Source of the DNA: Nakamurella alba
GTDB taxonomy: Bacteria; Actinomycetota; Actinomycetes; Mycobacteriales; Nakamurellaceae
Assembly: GCF_009707545.1 (NCBI RefSeq)
Contig: NZ_WLYK01000004.1
Location: 1-64,000, forward strand
DNA length: 64,000 nucleotides
Direction: 5' to 3'
How positions within the stretch are numbered: position 1 is the first letter of the stretch; every line of letters begins with the position of its first letter. Position numbers and translations under genes: made by a program. The notes below the pieces were generated by a model that saw only the letters and a list, made by a program, of their open reading frames with translations, was not told the DNA's origin and searched no databases. Positions 36,227 to 44,524 of the stretch are shown in pieces.

Positions 36227-36271
36227 GGGCCTCTAGCTCAACTGGCAGAGCAGCGGACTTTTAATCCGCGG
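36227..36271 (+). pseudogene. Truncated tRNA-Lys (anticodon TTT), 5' half only
   Basis: GGGCCTC (acceptor strand), the D arm GCTCAACTGGCAGAGC and the anticodon arm GCGGACTTTTAATCCGC are intact. The sequence then breaks: no T arm and no GAGGCCC acceptor partner follow. This marks a recombination or insertion edge; the region beyond is full of mobile-element remnants. Confidence 0.8.
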
Positions 36272-36446
36272 AATATGAGCGCGACCATCATTGACCTGCA
36301 CCTTTGCGACGGTTGGCTCTCGTTCGCCACATTAAACCCACAGAAATCGCCGGATCGCTCTCTGGAGACTCTCCAGCAATCCGACGGGCTCGAGCATCAG
36401 TCTCCTGCAGCCTCCCTGCCCCGGGTGTCAAGCAGGGCGCCACCAT

Positions 36447-36490
36447 GCCACCGACTCGACCTCGCGATGCAGGCATGGAGGAGTCGGCGG
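36447..36490 (+). pseudogene. 3' tail of an HA-domain gene
   Basis: CGACTCGACCTCGCGATGC and the next ~20 bases match the last codons of the HA gene at 41406-41654 (RLDLAMPAWRGRR there, RLDLAMQAWRSRR here). The match ends exactly where the IS3 transposase similarity ends. Confidence 0.6.
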
Positions 36491-37611
36491 CGCTGTGTCG
36501 ACGTCGACGGTTGTAGACGTCCTCGATCCAGTGGGTCACTGCCCGGGTCGCTGCCGCCCGGGTGGTAAACCGGTGCCGCCGGTAGAACTCGGTATTCAGG
36601 GTGGACCAGAACGACTCCCGCTGGGCGTTGTCCCAGCACACCCCGGTCCGCCCGACCGATTGCCGCACCCCGAGCCCGCCGGCCACGACAGCCAGCTGCG
36701 CCGAGGTGTACTGGCAGCCCCGGTCGGCGTGGAAGATCACCCCGGAACAATCAGGGTCCCGGAAAGTGACCGTACGGCGCAAAGCGGTTTCCACCATATC
36801 AGTGTGCAACGAATCAGAAAACGCGTAGCCGATGACCCGGCGGGAATGCCCGTCCCGCACCACGCACAAATACAACCAGCCCTCGTCGGTGTCCAGATAG
36901 GTGATGTCCGAGGTCCCCACCATGTTCAACCCGCCCTGGTCGAACCGCCGTTCGGCCAGATCCGGGATCGCGTGCACATGCACCCTGCGCGGTGGTGACC
37001 GGCTGCCACGGGCGTGGACTGATCCCTCGGATCCCGTTCTCCTGCATCAGCTTCGACACCGTCTTCCGCGACACCTGCACACCCGCGTCCCGCAGGTCCG
37101 CCAGGATCCAAGGCGCCCCCGACACCTCATCAGGGGCCCGGTGGGATACCACGACCTGCGCCAGCAACTCCGCCCGCCGCCGCGCCCGCACCCCCAACTC
37201 GGTCGTCTTCCGCGCCACCCACTTGTAATAGCCCTGCCGCGACACCCCCAACAACGCGGCCATCCGCGACAACGAGAACCTGGCCTTCTCCGCATCCATC
37301 AATTCGAACGCCTCGGCGGGTTCGAGTTCTCGGCAGCGAAGAAAACCGCCGCATTTTTTCAGAAATTCCCGATCAAGACGCAATTCCGCGACCTCACGGC
37401 GCAGCCGCCCCAGCTCCGCCCGCTCGTCCACATCCACAGCCGGCGGCGGATCATCCATCCGCGCCCGCTCCACCGCCACCCACCAGCCCAGCAGCTACTC
37501 ACCCACGCTCAGCTCCCGGGCGACCTCCGCGATCGTCCGGCCGGTATCGATCACCAACCTTGCCGCCTGCGACCGGCACGCCGGCGTGTAGCTCTCCCGT
37601 TTCGCCCCCAC
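36490..37611 (-). pseudogene. IS3-family transposase with nonsense codon and frameshift
   Basis: Read from GTG 37611 (GGGAGG upstream). The OrfA helix-turn-helix has an in-frame TAG (SVGE*LLGWW). The leucine-rich part (LRREVAELRLDREFLKK) and HTH_21 region (SRKTVSKLMQENGIRG) follow. A two-base loss after PVTTAQ shifts the frame; the truncated copy at 60289 keeps those bases. The DDE core continues (SDITYLDTDEG, FHADRGCQYTS, NAQRESFWSTLNTE) and ends abruptly at NRRRRHSA. All three catalytic acids survive but no full protein can be made. Confidence 0.88.
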
Positions 37612-37678
37612 CACAACATCCTCCCTGCCCGGACCAGGCCCGGACCATCAGGATGTCAACCGAACGGGGTCAGCCCCA
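36490..37678 (-). mobile_element. IS3-family element, truncated and inactive
   Basis: The left terminal repeat begins near 37678 (TGGGGCTGACCCCG, IS3-like). The other end is missing: transposase similarity stops at 36490, fused to an HA-gene tail. It contains the broken transposase described separately. Confidence 0.75.
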
Positions 37679-37700
37679 GAACGGCAGGAGTACGGCGACG

Positions 37701-37808
37701 TCACTGGCCGCGTTCGCGGGGCGCAGGCGCGGCGCCCATCAAGTTGGCCACGGTGGCCAGGCAGGCCCCCGCGCGTGTCGCGGTGGTGCGGGTCTCCGGT
37801 TGGTTCAT
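37701..37808 (-). CDS. Possible short peptide or truncated gene start
   Basis: 35 codons from ATG 37808 behind a very good ribosome site (GGAGGAGTCATC). The peptide (MNQPETRTTATRAGACL...) ends shortly before the IS3 edge at 37678, so it may be the start of a gene cut by the element. Confidence 0.3.
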   Translation of the reverse strand: MNQPETRTTATRAGACLATVANLMGAAPAPRERGQ

Positions 37809-38004
37809 GATGACTCCTCCGGATGTGTGGCTGGACGTTGTCGGACCGTGCTGTTCGGTGCCGCCTTAGTGGCGGGCTGCATCGAAACTCGGCGGCGCTG
37901 AGCGGGTGGGGTTCTGGCGAGCAGGGGCGCGGTGGTGGAACGTCACTCTATCGATCTGGGGACCCGGCGCAAACAACTCAATAAGACTGCTATCGTTACA
38001 CTTT

Positions 38005-38322
38005 GTGGAGACATCCGACCTAATTTGCCGCCGCTGTGACCGCACCCTTGAAGGTCCTCGGCAACGCCGCTACTGCTCCAACGCGTGCCGGCAGGCGGAC
38101 TATCGCCGACGCGCCGCATCGGACCGCTTCCACCCCGGACCCGCATTCATCACCGTGCCGGAGATGGCCGACGATCTCGGCGTCAGTAGGCAGACCGCCT
38201 ACCGCTGGTGCTCAACCGGTCGCATCCCGGGAGCGAGGTCGGTAGGACCTGGTCGCGGACTGCTCTGCATTCAACGCGATCTATACGACGAGTGGAAACA
38301 GCAGGGCCGTCCAAGTGAATGA
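38005..38322 (+). CDS. Zinc-finger plus excisionase-like helix-turn-helix protein
   Basis: 105 residues. N-terminal CRRCDRTLEGPRQRRYCSNA gives a four-cysteine zinc site (CxxC...CxxxC). A MerR/excisionase-type HTH follows: ITVPEMADDLGVSRQTAYRW then GRIPGARSVG. No ribosome site is present, but TATCGT lies eight bases before GTG 38005, so a leaderless transcript is likely. Such proteins control DNA excision or plasmid genes. A similar zinc site is found in the protein at 61712. Confidence 0.7.
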   Translation: METSDLICRRCDRTLEGPRQRRYCSNACRQADYRRRAASDRFHPGPAFITVPEMADDLGVSRQTAYRWCSTGRIPGARSVGPGRGLLCIQRDLYDEWKQQGRPSE

Positions 38323-39076
38323 GCTCTTTTCGCACGACTCGGCGCGGGAGTTGACTTTCGGGCGCATGATCTCGAGGCTCTGCGGTGCCGTACTTTCTAG
38401 CTAACGGGACAGTAATGCGACAATTTTATCGAGCCGGCATTCGGGGTGGGCGGCGCTCAAACCCTCAACCGCTTCCAGTCTGTGAACTGTATTGCGCCAA
38501 TCGTCCGTTCCCAGCGGCGAGGTCGTGGCCTCTCGTTATTTTCGGCGATTCACCGTCTGGCAGGGTTCGTCTTAGGCTCCGGGGATGAACTGCAGGGGCT
38601 GAAGCGTTGAGCGGGCACGACGGGGTGAGCTAGTGCTGCACCGGGCGCAGTTGTTCAAAGGCTTCCGGCGATCGACGGTCGGCAGAGAGATCTAATCGAT
38701 GCGCATCTTATTGCAAATGTGGGGCCCGGGTTCGATTCCCAGCACGACAACAATCTACCCACCTGGGGCGCCAGTGGAGGTGCTCAAGACTAAGCGCAAC
38801 GTGGCAGCGTTGCTCGGATGGCTAGAATTCGGTTCAAGGGTGTGCTTGACACTATGGCGGAGTGAGCGCACTCGCACGTCGTTTTGGCTCGACCTCCGAG
38901 AGTGGTTCCAGGCGGGCTCATCCCCGACAAGCCACGTAACCACGCGAAGGTTGAGGGGGTTGAGTCCGGCAGAGTGGTGTACGGCCCGGTGAGCGCGTCG
39001 TTGCGGATGTAGGCGACGGTCACCGGCGGATCCTTCGAGTGAACCTCTCACAGCACTCTCGAACGGAGTCACACCG
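38323..39076. other. No clear gene; degraded intergenic DNA
   Basis: About 750 bases with no convincing coding frame and lower GC in parts. At 38725-38755 a T-arm-like GGGTTCGATTCCC is followed by CACGACA, reminiscent of the 3' end of a tRNA, but no complete tRNA can be folded. Confidence 0.5.
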
Positions 39077-39519
39077 ATGACCGTCCCTTCCAGCATCGAC
39101 CCTGCCCGGGTGGTGGAGGAACTGCTGGTGCAGTCCTCCCCGGACCTGTTGCGGGAGTTGTTGCAGCAGTTCATCAACACGTTGCTCTCGGCGCAGGCCG
39201 ACGCGGTGTGCGGCGCCGAGTACGGCGCCCGGAGCCCGGAGCGGGTCAACCAATGCAATGGCCACCGGCACCGGGACTTCGACACCCGGACCGGCACGTT
39301 GGACGTTGCGGTGCCCAAGATGCGGCAGGGCAGCTTCTTCCCGGACTTGCTGCTCGAGCGCCGCAATCGCGCGGAGACGGCGCTGACCAGCGTGGTGGCG
39401 ACCTGCTACCTCCTTGGGGTCTCGACGAGGCGGATGGACAAGCTGGTCCAGTCGCTTGGGATCACCGGACTGTCGAAGTCCCAGGTCGGCGACATGGCCC
39501 AGCCTCTGGACGGGCAGGT
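39077..39519 (+). pseudogene. IS256-family transposase, N-terminal fragment
   Basis: ATG 39077 onward reads as the first ~147 residues of an IS256 (mutator) transposase: RELLQQFINTLLSAQADAVC, CNGHRHRDFDTRTGTLDVAV, LLERRNRAETALTSVVATCY, LGITGLSKSQVGDMA. Similarity ends at CGGGCAGGT (39511-39519). The DDE core is absent here. The matching C-terminal half starts at the same 9 bases at 48434. Confidence 0.85.
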
Positions 39520-39666
39520 GTGGGCGGGTACCTTTCGTGGGTTTTCGCCTGCCACTCCCCCGTGTAACATCGCTGCTCTGATCTCCGGAGACGGGCTGCG
39601 CATACTCTGTCGAGCTTTCGCTAGCTGTCAGCGTTTCCGGAGGGGGAAGCGGTGAGTAATACCGTT

Positions 39667-39727
39667 CGGCCCCGCCGGCTGTAGCCGGTCAACCGGCGGG
39701 ACCTGACGGAGCCGCACACCCCGGGTG
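39667..39727 (+). repeat. Degenerate relative of the 77-bp inverted-repeat element
   Basis: CGGCCCCGCCGGCTG and AACCGGCGGGACCT match the first half of the element at 8898, 41694 and 61179. The second half has diverged and the outer stem is lost. Confidence 0.45.
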
Positions 39728-39852
39728 CAGCAACTCCGCTGCATCGATCGGTGCCCATGGGGGCGGGGACCCGAAACTCGTTTGCGGCAGCTTGAGGATG
39801 GGCACCGCTTCTACGTCCGTAGACGGGGGTTCGATCCGAAGGAGCATCGACC

Positions 39853-40038
39853 ATGAGCATGGGCGACAAGATCAAGCACGCGGCCGAGGAGGTCGGCGGC
39901 AAGGTCAAGGAGACCGCCGGCCGGGCGACGAACAACGAGGACCTGCAGGCCGAGGGTCAGGCCGACCAAGCCTCGGCCAACGTCAAGCAGGCCGGCGACA
40001 AGGTCGAGGACGCAGCCAAGGATGCTCTCGGCCGCTGA
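39853..40038 (+). CDS. CsbD family stress protein, copy 2
   Basis: 61 residues, close to the copy at 29044 (differences such as DKIKHAAEEVGG for DKVKHAAEEAGG). Ribosome site GAAGGAGCATCGACC before ATG 39853. The preceding GACGGGGGTTCGATCC is shared with copy 1, so promoter-proximal sequence moved with the gene. It lies inside the segment that separates the two halves of an IS256 transposase. Confidence 0.92.
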   Translation: MSMGDKIKHAAEEVGGKVKETAGRATNNEDLQAEGQADQASANVKQAGDKVEDAAKDALGR

Positions 40039-40055
40039 ATTCGTCGAGTCTCGCG

Positions 40056-40088
40056 AAGCCCCGTTCACCAATCTGGCGGACGGGGCTT
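40056..40088 (+). terminator. Terminator after csbD copy 2
   Basis: AAGCCCCGT and ACGGGGCTT pair in a 9-base stem, followed by TTCG, 18 bases after the csbD stop. Unlike the gene, this hairpin differs in sequence from that of copy 1. Confidence 0.7.
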
Positions 40089-40114
40089 TCGTGTCGGGCA
40101 GGGTAATTCGATCA

Positions 40115-40422
40115 AGGCGGCGCCGCCGGCCGGGGGGGTGAGCCGGCGGCGCCTTCGGCTCAACCCTGTCAGGGGGGTGACATCGGGGAGCCGCACGAGC
40201 AGTGTGCCCCTGGATTCTCTGCTAACACGCGACCCAAATGTGAGGGGGGCCACGCCCGGCAGTCGGGCCGGACGTGGCCGCACCCCTCGTGGGTCAGCCA
40301 ACCAGCGAGGGACAGTCGTGGCCAGCCGGGAGCGGACCCTACGGGACCGGAGGCAAGGGAAGCCAATCGTGCTCTACACATGGGGGTGAGCCCCGCCCGG
40401 GCAGGCTTCACGGGCGGAGCTC
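40115..40422 (+). ncRNA. Candidate structured RNA, copy A
   Basis: About 300 bases shared with 57766-58070 (other strand). Hairpins in order: GGCGCCGCCGGC/GCCGGCGGCGCC (40119-40153); GGCTC...GAGCC with inner TGTCA/TGACA (40157-40192); GGCCACG...CGTGGCC (40248-40279); CCCTCG...CGAGGG (40284-40311); terminal GAGC...GCTC (40388-40422). Between copies the first and last stems change sequence but stay paired, while inner blocks such as CAGCCAACCAGCGAGGGACA are conserved. No frame is conserved between copies. Function unknown. Confidence 0.68.
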
Positions 40423-40942
40423 AGATGTTGATGTCGGGCTGACTGCACCCGGGGAGAAGCGGTCAGTCCGACGGTTGACATTCTATTCTCGGGCACCGAC
40501 GGTCCCCCTTGAGCAGGGGCTTTCGGCAACCGGCCGACCATCCGAAGCTGTCAGCCGTCCAGGTGTACTTTCGCGCATATGTAGATCGGGCCGGGGTTGC
40601 CGGCAGTCAGGTTCGATGGCGGGATGCGGTGCGCGAGCTGGACCCATTCACGATTCTTCGGCAGGCCGCAACGACCGCAGGTCTGCCACCTGTCGGGGTC
40701 ATATGCGGGCACATGCTCCAAGGTGTCCCCCCGGGTCTCAGGTCACGCATCCGGAGTCGCGAGCTCAACCTTTCCACCTCCTTCCACCGCAATGTGTAGT
40801 CCCCTCGTCACTCTCAGTGGACAGAACAGTGGCCTACCGTAGGTCAAAATCGCCCGTTGGAGTGCGTGTCGCAACGTCAACTCCGTCTACATGACCGGCA
40901 GAGGCGTTGGCTCCGCACTGAGTCGAGTAGGAGGGCTCTCCG
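40423..40942. other. No clear gene between RNA candidate and zinc-ribbon gene
   Basis: 520 bases. They hold the CTGAC/GTCAG hairpin motif at 40439-40472. I see no supported gene. In the second locus (57256-57765) the spacing between the same two parts is 510 bases, but the intervening sequences are not alike. Confidence 0.5.
40439..40472 (+). repeat. Hairpin motif shared with 8836-8867
   Basis: CTGAC...GGTCAG with CACCCGGGGAG in the loop and TCCGAC after it, as at 8836-8867. Confidence 0.45.
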
Positions 40943-41235
40943 ATGAGGACCCGTCACTTCGCTCTGCATGTGGTGTCCATCCCCGATGCGGACGACGGTC
41001 TGTCGTGCGAGTTCCGCACCCTGCTCAAGGGGGCCCTATTCCTCGAGGGCTCGGGTCATATCAACGGGGAGTGCGGTGCTTGCGGGCACACCTTGATGCG
41101 GGGTATCACCGGTCTCCCCGGAATCGTGTTCGTGTGCCCCGGTACTCGAGCGGCAATGCGGTTCCTCCCCCGGGCGCGGAGACCACTCAAGCGGAGAGCT
41201 TGGCCCAACGGGCGCTGCAGTCCGCGCTCTGGTAA
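40943..41235 (+). pseudogene. Small zinc-ribbon protein, frameshifted copy
   Basis: From ATG 40943 (AGGAGGG seven bases upstream) the frame matches the intact gene at 56986: IPDADDG, FRTLLKGALFLEGSGHINGE, CGACGHTLMRG, GIVFVCP. After the second cysteine pair begins, one base change in frame at about 41141 sends the rest (SSGNAVPPPGAETTQAESLA) into another frame that stops at 41235. The second CxxC is thereby disrupted. Confidence 0.68.
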
Positions 41236-41405
41236 CTGTGCAGGCCGGGCACGGGGACCCGGTGGGTCAAGGCCGTAACAAGCGAGCGACAAGGCGGGAA
41301 CGTCAGGGTGAGGAGCATCGTCGCTTCAACCCGACAGGAGACCCGGCCGTCATGGCTATGCCCTACGCACGCTCCCCGCGGTGACCCCCTCCGTGCGGCC
41401 CGGGT

Positions 41406-41654
41406 TCAGATCTTCCGCCTACCCCTCCATGCCGGCATCGCGAGATCGAGTCGCTGAATGCGGTCGGGCGACAACGCCCCGCAGGAGTGCTCGCGCCGCT
41501 GATACCCCAACCACTGGGACAGAGAATTCTCGGCCGGATCGATGGACGGGCCGTGCCTTGGCATCCGACCAAACGTCCCTACGAACGCGACAAGACCCTC
41601 CAAGCGAGCGTCCCAGGCCGCATCGTCACGCTGGAAACCCCTTGTCACGGTCAC
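41406..41654 (-). CDS. Stand-alone HA domain protein 2
   Basis: 82 residues, one HA domain: GFQRDDAAWDARLEGLVAFV, GRMPRH, ENSLSQWLGYQRREH, and the end RLDLAMPAWRG. The first residues GFQRDD match protein 1 at 29740. GTG 41654 has no ribosome site but TATCCG lies near -10, so it may be leaderless. Its start and the lsr2 gene at 41868 are divergent, with the 77-bp element between. Confidence 0.78.
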   Translation of the reverse strand: MTVTRGFQRDDAAWDARLEGLVAFVGTFGRMPRHGPSIDPAENSLSQWLGYQRREHSCGALSPDRIQRLDLAMPAWRGRRKI

Positions 41655-41693
41655 GATGTCGGATATCCGATCGGTCGTCGTTGCCGATTGGGA

Positions 41694-41770
41694 GCGGCCC
41701 CGCCGGCTGCGTGTCTGAACCGGCGGGACCTACGTCCATCCGCTCATCCCCGGGTGGCAAGCGGGGCCGC
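41694..41770 (+). repeat. 77-bp inverted-repeat element, copy 2
   Basis: GCGGCCCCGC and GCGGGGCCGC at the ends; CCGCCGG/CCGGCGG inside; conserved GGGACCTACGTCCATCCGC. It lies 86 bases before the lsr2 promoter. The sequence just after it (ATCCCTGCCC then GACTGCGT) is also shared with the copy near the lsr2 gene at 60729. Confidence 0.75.
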
Positions 41771-41855
41771 ACCGGATCCCTGCCCTGCAGACTGCGTTAC
41801 GAAACGGGTCGCGCGCCGATCCTTGACCTTGCAATGCCGAGGTGTCTCCGTGCCC

Positions 41856-41868
41856 TAGGGTTCCTGCG
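41856..41868 (+). promoter_or_regulatory. Leaderless promoter of lsr2
   Basis: TAGGGT ends six bases before GTG 41868, the position for a -10 box of a leaderless mRNA. There is no ribosome site. The same CCCTAGGGTTC precedes the lsr2 gene at 60729, and TAGAAT is at the same place before the broken copy at 49420. Confidence 0.65.
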
Positions 41869-42215
41869 TGGCTTCCATCACCTCCGTGACCATGACCGAC
41901 GACCTTGACGGCAGCAAGGCCGCCGAGACCGTCGCCTTCGCGCTCGACGGGGCGGACTACGAGATCGACCTGTCCAAGCGCAACGCCGCCGCCCTACGAA
42001 AGGCTCTCGCCGCCTTCATCGAGGCTGGCCGGCGTCAGCCGCGGACCGTGAAGTCTCGCCGCCCGGCCGACAAGCCCGGAGCAGCCGAGCGGGCAGCGCA
42101 CCGCGCACACCTCTCCAAGGTGCGCACCTGGGCGGCGGCAAACGAGATGGAAATCAGCGACCGCGGCCGACTCCCGGAGGCCGTGCTCGAGGCCTACGAC
42201 GCTGCTCAAGGCTGA
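41868..42215 (+). CDS. lsr2: Lsr2-type nucleoid-associated protein
   Basis: 115 residues. An N-terminal dimerisation half (TMTDDLDGSKAAETVAFALD, DYEIDLSKRNAAALRKALA) and a C-terminal DNA-binding half (LSKVRTWAAANEMEISDRG, LPEAVLEAY) match Lsr2. The AT-hook-like RGR core is here DRGRLPE. Lsr2 binds AT-rich, often foreign DNA and silences it. A second intact and a third broken copy lie in the window. Confidence 0.92.
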   Translation: MASITSVTMTDDLDGSKAAETVAFALDGADYEIDLSKRNAAALRKALAAFIEAGRRQPRTVKSRRPADKPGAAERAAHRAHLSKVRTWAAANEMEISDRGRLPEAVLEAYDAAQG

Positions 42216-42231
42216 GAACGGACGCCGATCG

Positions 42232-42722
42232 CTAGGCGCCAACCTCGACCAGATTGCCATCCTCGGTTCTCAGCCAGCTCACTCCTGTTGAATCCCGAAA
42301 GCTAATCCGGGCCGCTACTCCAGCTCTCTCGCTGGCAAGGTCGAGCACCACACTGTTGAGGTACCTAAAGAACAAGTCTGACTCATCTCCCGAGTTCAGA
42401 GGGAACGATTGGAGTCCTAAAAGTGCGATGACAGACCAGGTGTAGTGCATTGGCGAAATGTCTGGCTCTGACCCTTGGTACTCCACTCGAAGGTTGTAGA
42501 CAGGCTTTCCGACCTATTGGAGGCGCAAACGTACCACTGTGAGGGTTTCCCATCTATGAAGAACCACCCGGCCACAAGCGATGCTTGGTGTCGTCGCCTG
42601 TCCATCTCGGCTCGCCCATCCCGTCGACGTTCTCGCTGCAAGGCCCTCCAGGTGAAAACCGCGGCAGCAAGGGCGCTAACAAAGGCGCACCACGTGGGGA
42701 CATTTCCCCGGTCCAGGACCAC
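42232..42722 (-). pseudogene. Membrane-anchored protein split by a frameshift
   Basis: The first frame from 42722 gives an N-terminal membrane helix (TWCAFVSALAAAVFTW), a charged stretch and a beta domain (SLVAGWFFIDGKPSQWYVCA). At about 42506 the sense continues in another frame (VYNLRVEYQGSEPDISP, then LNSGDESDLFFRYLN) to 42232. The DNA is clearly lower in GC than its surroundings, a sign of foreign origin. Family not recognised. Confidence 0.6.
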
Positions 42723-42733
42723 TTTAGGGCTGC

Positions 42734-43442
42734 TCAGGCCTTGATCGCTCCGCTGGTCGATCCAAAGAACGACGCGGAGTCGCCGAAAAACGATCGGTAG
42801 TACTGGTTGGCGGCGCGGTGAGGGTGCCGGTGGCGGAGGCTCCGGCCTTGACGTAAGCGGCCACCTTCAACGGGCCGGATGGGGTGGGGGCGGTCTGGAT
42901 GCCGATCACGCGGTTGCCGTATGGGATCAGTCCGCTGGCGCTGGGGTCGTAGCGCTTCGCGGCCGCGGTGACGTTGGTGCGCGCACCGGTGGCGCGAGAA
43001 GCGGCGACGCCGGCCGATCCGGCGAACTTGATGGTGGTGTTGGTGTCTTGATGGTGGAGTTGGTGTACTGCCAGCGCAGTGTCCGGTCGTGGGCGTACCC
43101 GTTGCCGTCGGCAGTCGAGTAGACCCCTGGGCGGATCTCCCAGTCGTAGATGTCGGCGTACTCGGTGCGGACGCCGTCCCAGAAGAGGAAGTCGATGGTG
43201 CCGGCAGGCACGTACAGGTCGGCGGCGGCGTACTCGAAGTAGCCCTCGCAGCCGCTCAGCGTGACGGGTACCAGCTTGTTCGGCCGGTCCACCGCAATCC
43301 GCGCCGGGAGGTTGGCGCGGACCGTGCAGACCGGGTCGGCAGCTGCGGTGGTCGAGTGGCGGCCGCGTGGGTGGTCCCTACGGGGCTCAGGCCTAGCGAG
43401 GCAAACGATGCCAATCGTGGCGGTCTTGATGCGCTGGAGCAT
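42734..43442 (-). pseudogene. Secreted protein gene with several frameshifts
   Basis: Three frames together give a sensible secreted protein. Signal peptide MLQRIKTATIGIVCLA continues as LGLSPVGTTHAAA in another frame. The mature part has GYFEYAAADLYVPAGTIDFL, then IGIQTAPTPSGPLKVAAYVK. The C-terminus NQYYRSFFGDSASFFGSTSG is in the third frame. No single frame covers it, so it is decayed. Family not recognised. Confidence 0.65.
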
Positions 43443-43592
43443 GGATGTCGCCTTTAGACAGTGGAGGGCGCTGCGATTTGCCCCCGTTCGCGACGACGTT
43501 ATCGAAGGGGCTGTCGCACTGGGAAGGATGGACCAGGGCCCGGTTGGGGGTTGTCTGGTCGTAGAGGTTCGGGGTGCTCTACGGTCGTTGGA

Positions 43593-44060
43593 ATGATGGC
43601 TCAGGACTCGTGCACCGTGGTGTACGGCGACCGCCGCGTGTCGGAGATCCCGCGTGACGATGCTGCTGGTGTCAGCGGTCGACCGCCACGAGATCCGCGA
43701 AGCGATCCGCCACGCGTACCCGACCTTGACCTGCCCGCATCCAGACTTCGCGCTGACCATGATTCAGTGAGGCCGCGCGACACGGTCGTCGTGATGGCGA
43801 GTCTGGCGCAGATGCTGGCTAACCGCGGGACGGGCGATCAGGATGCGCGGAGGCGGTTGCAGCAGTACGCGCGGAGGTTGCAGGCGACTCCGGATGACTG
43901 TCTGGGGGCTGTGCGGTACCTCACCGATACGACGCTGCCGGAGGAGGACTCACCGTCGGATCGGGTGCGGGCGAGGGCTGGTCTGCCCAGTCGGGCGGAG
44001 GAGCTGACGGCTGTGCTGACGGCCAGGGAGTGGCTGGAACGGTTGGCGGAGGTCCTGTGA
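43593..44060 (+). CDS. Unrecognised protein
   Basis: 155 residues from ATG 43593; a start at ATG 43794 (88 residues) is also possible and its part looks more protein-like (ASLAQMLANRGTGDQDARRR, RAEELTAVLTAREWLERLAE). It ends 52 bases before an excisionase-like gene, so it may belong to a mobile element. No family recognised. Confidence 0.5.
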   Translation: MMAQDSCTVVYGDRRVSEIPRDDAAGVSGRPPRDPRSDPPRVPDLDLPASRLRADHDSVRPRDTVVVMASLAQMLANRGTGDQDARRRLQQYARRLQATPDDCLGAVRYLTDTTLPEEDSPSDRVRARAGLPSRAEELTAVLTAREWLERLAEVL

Positions 44061-44111
44061 TCGACGATGGAGCCCCTGAGTCCCCGGTGCCCTGCTGCAG
44101 ACACTCCGGTG

Positions 44112-44293
44112 ATGGATTGGCCGGCACTGCTGAACCGGACGCAGGCCGCCGCCTACCTCGGGGGTATTTCACTCACGTCGCTGCGGGCCCTGCAGACCGG
44201 AAGGCGATCCCAAAGGTTTACGTGTTGTCAATGCCGCGGTATCGGCGGGCCGACCTTGACGCCTACGTGAGACATCTACGGACCAAGTTCTGA
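44112..44293 (+). pseudogene. Excisionase-like helix-turn-helix gene, frameshifted
   Basis: WPALLNRTQAAAYLGGISLT then SLRALQTG in the first frame; a shift near 44195 leads to KAIPKVYVLSMPRYRRADLD and AYVRHL in another. Together they form the short AlpA/Xis-type HTH found beside integrases. No integrase gene is next to it. Confidence 0.65.
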
Positions 44294-44302
44294 TCGCTGC
44301 TG

Positions 44303-44524
44303 TCAATCGCGGTGGGTGTTCCGTCGGCATCGGCGGCGATCCAGCCACAGCAGAGCGATGTTGGCGAGGCACGCGGCCCAGATCCCGGCGATGCCGGCGC
44401 TGAGCGCTGACCTCCATGGATCGTCGAAGCTGGTGGTAAGCATGCTGACCACGAATGCCGCTGCACCGATGCCAAGCCCGATGATTGCCAGAAGCCGGTT
44501 GGCGGAAGGGATCCCGGGCGTCAT
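44303..44524 (-). CDS. Small two-span membrane protein
   Basis: 73 residues with two hydrophobic segments (LLAIIGLGIGAAAFVVSML; AGIAGIWAACLANIALLWL) and a basic tail. ATG 44524 overlaps the stop of the gene before it (ATGA). Last of a chain of three coupled small genes that follows a tape-measure remnant. Function unknown. Confidence 0.65.
   Translation of the reverse strand: MTPGIPSANRLLAIIGLGIGAAAFVVSMLTTSFDDPWRSALSAGIAGIWAACLANIALLWLDRRRCRRNTHRD

Noticed and set aside
40138-40389. Small open frame inside RNA copy A (and the matching one in copy B)
   Set aside because: The two copies differ by insertions that shift the frame, while stems are kept, so conservation is at the RNA level.
40115-40422. 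RNA copy A as a group II intron or TnpB guide RNA
   Set aside because: No reverse transcriptase or TnpB gene is near, and I could not find a domain V or a typical guide end.
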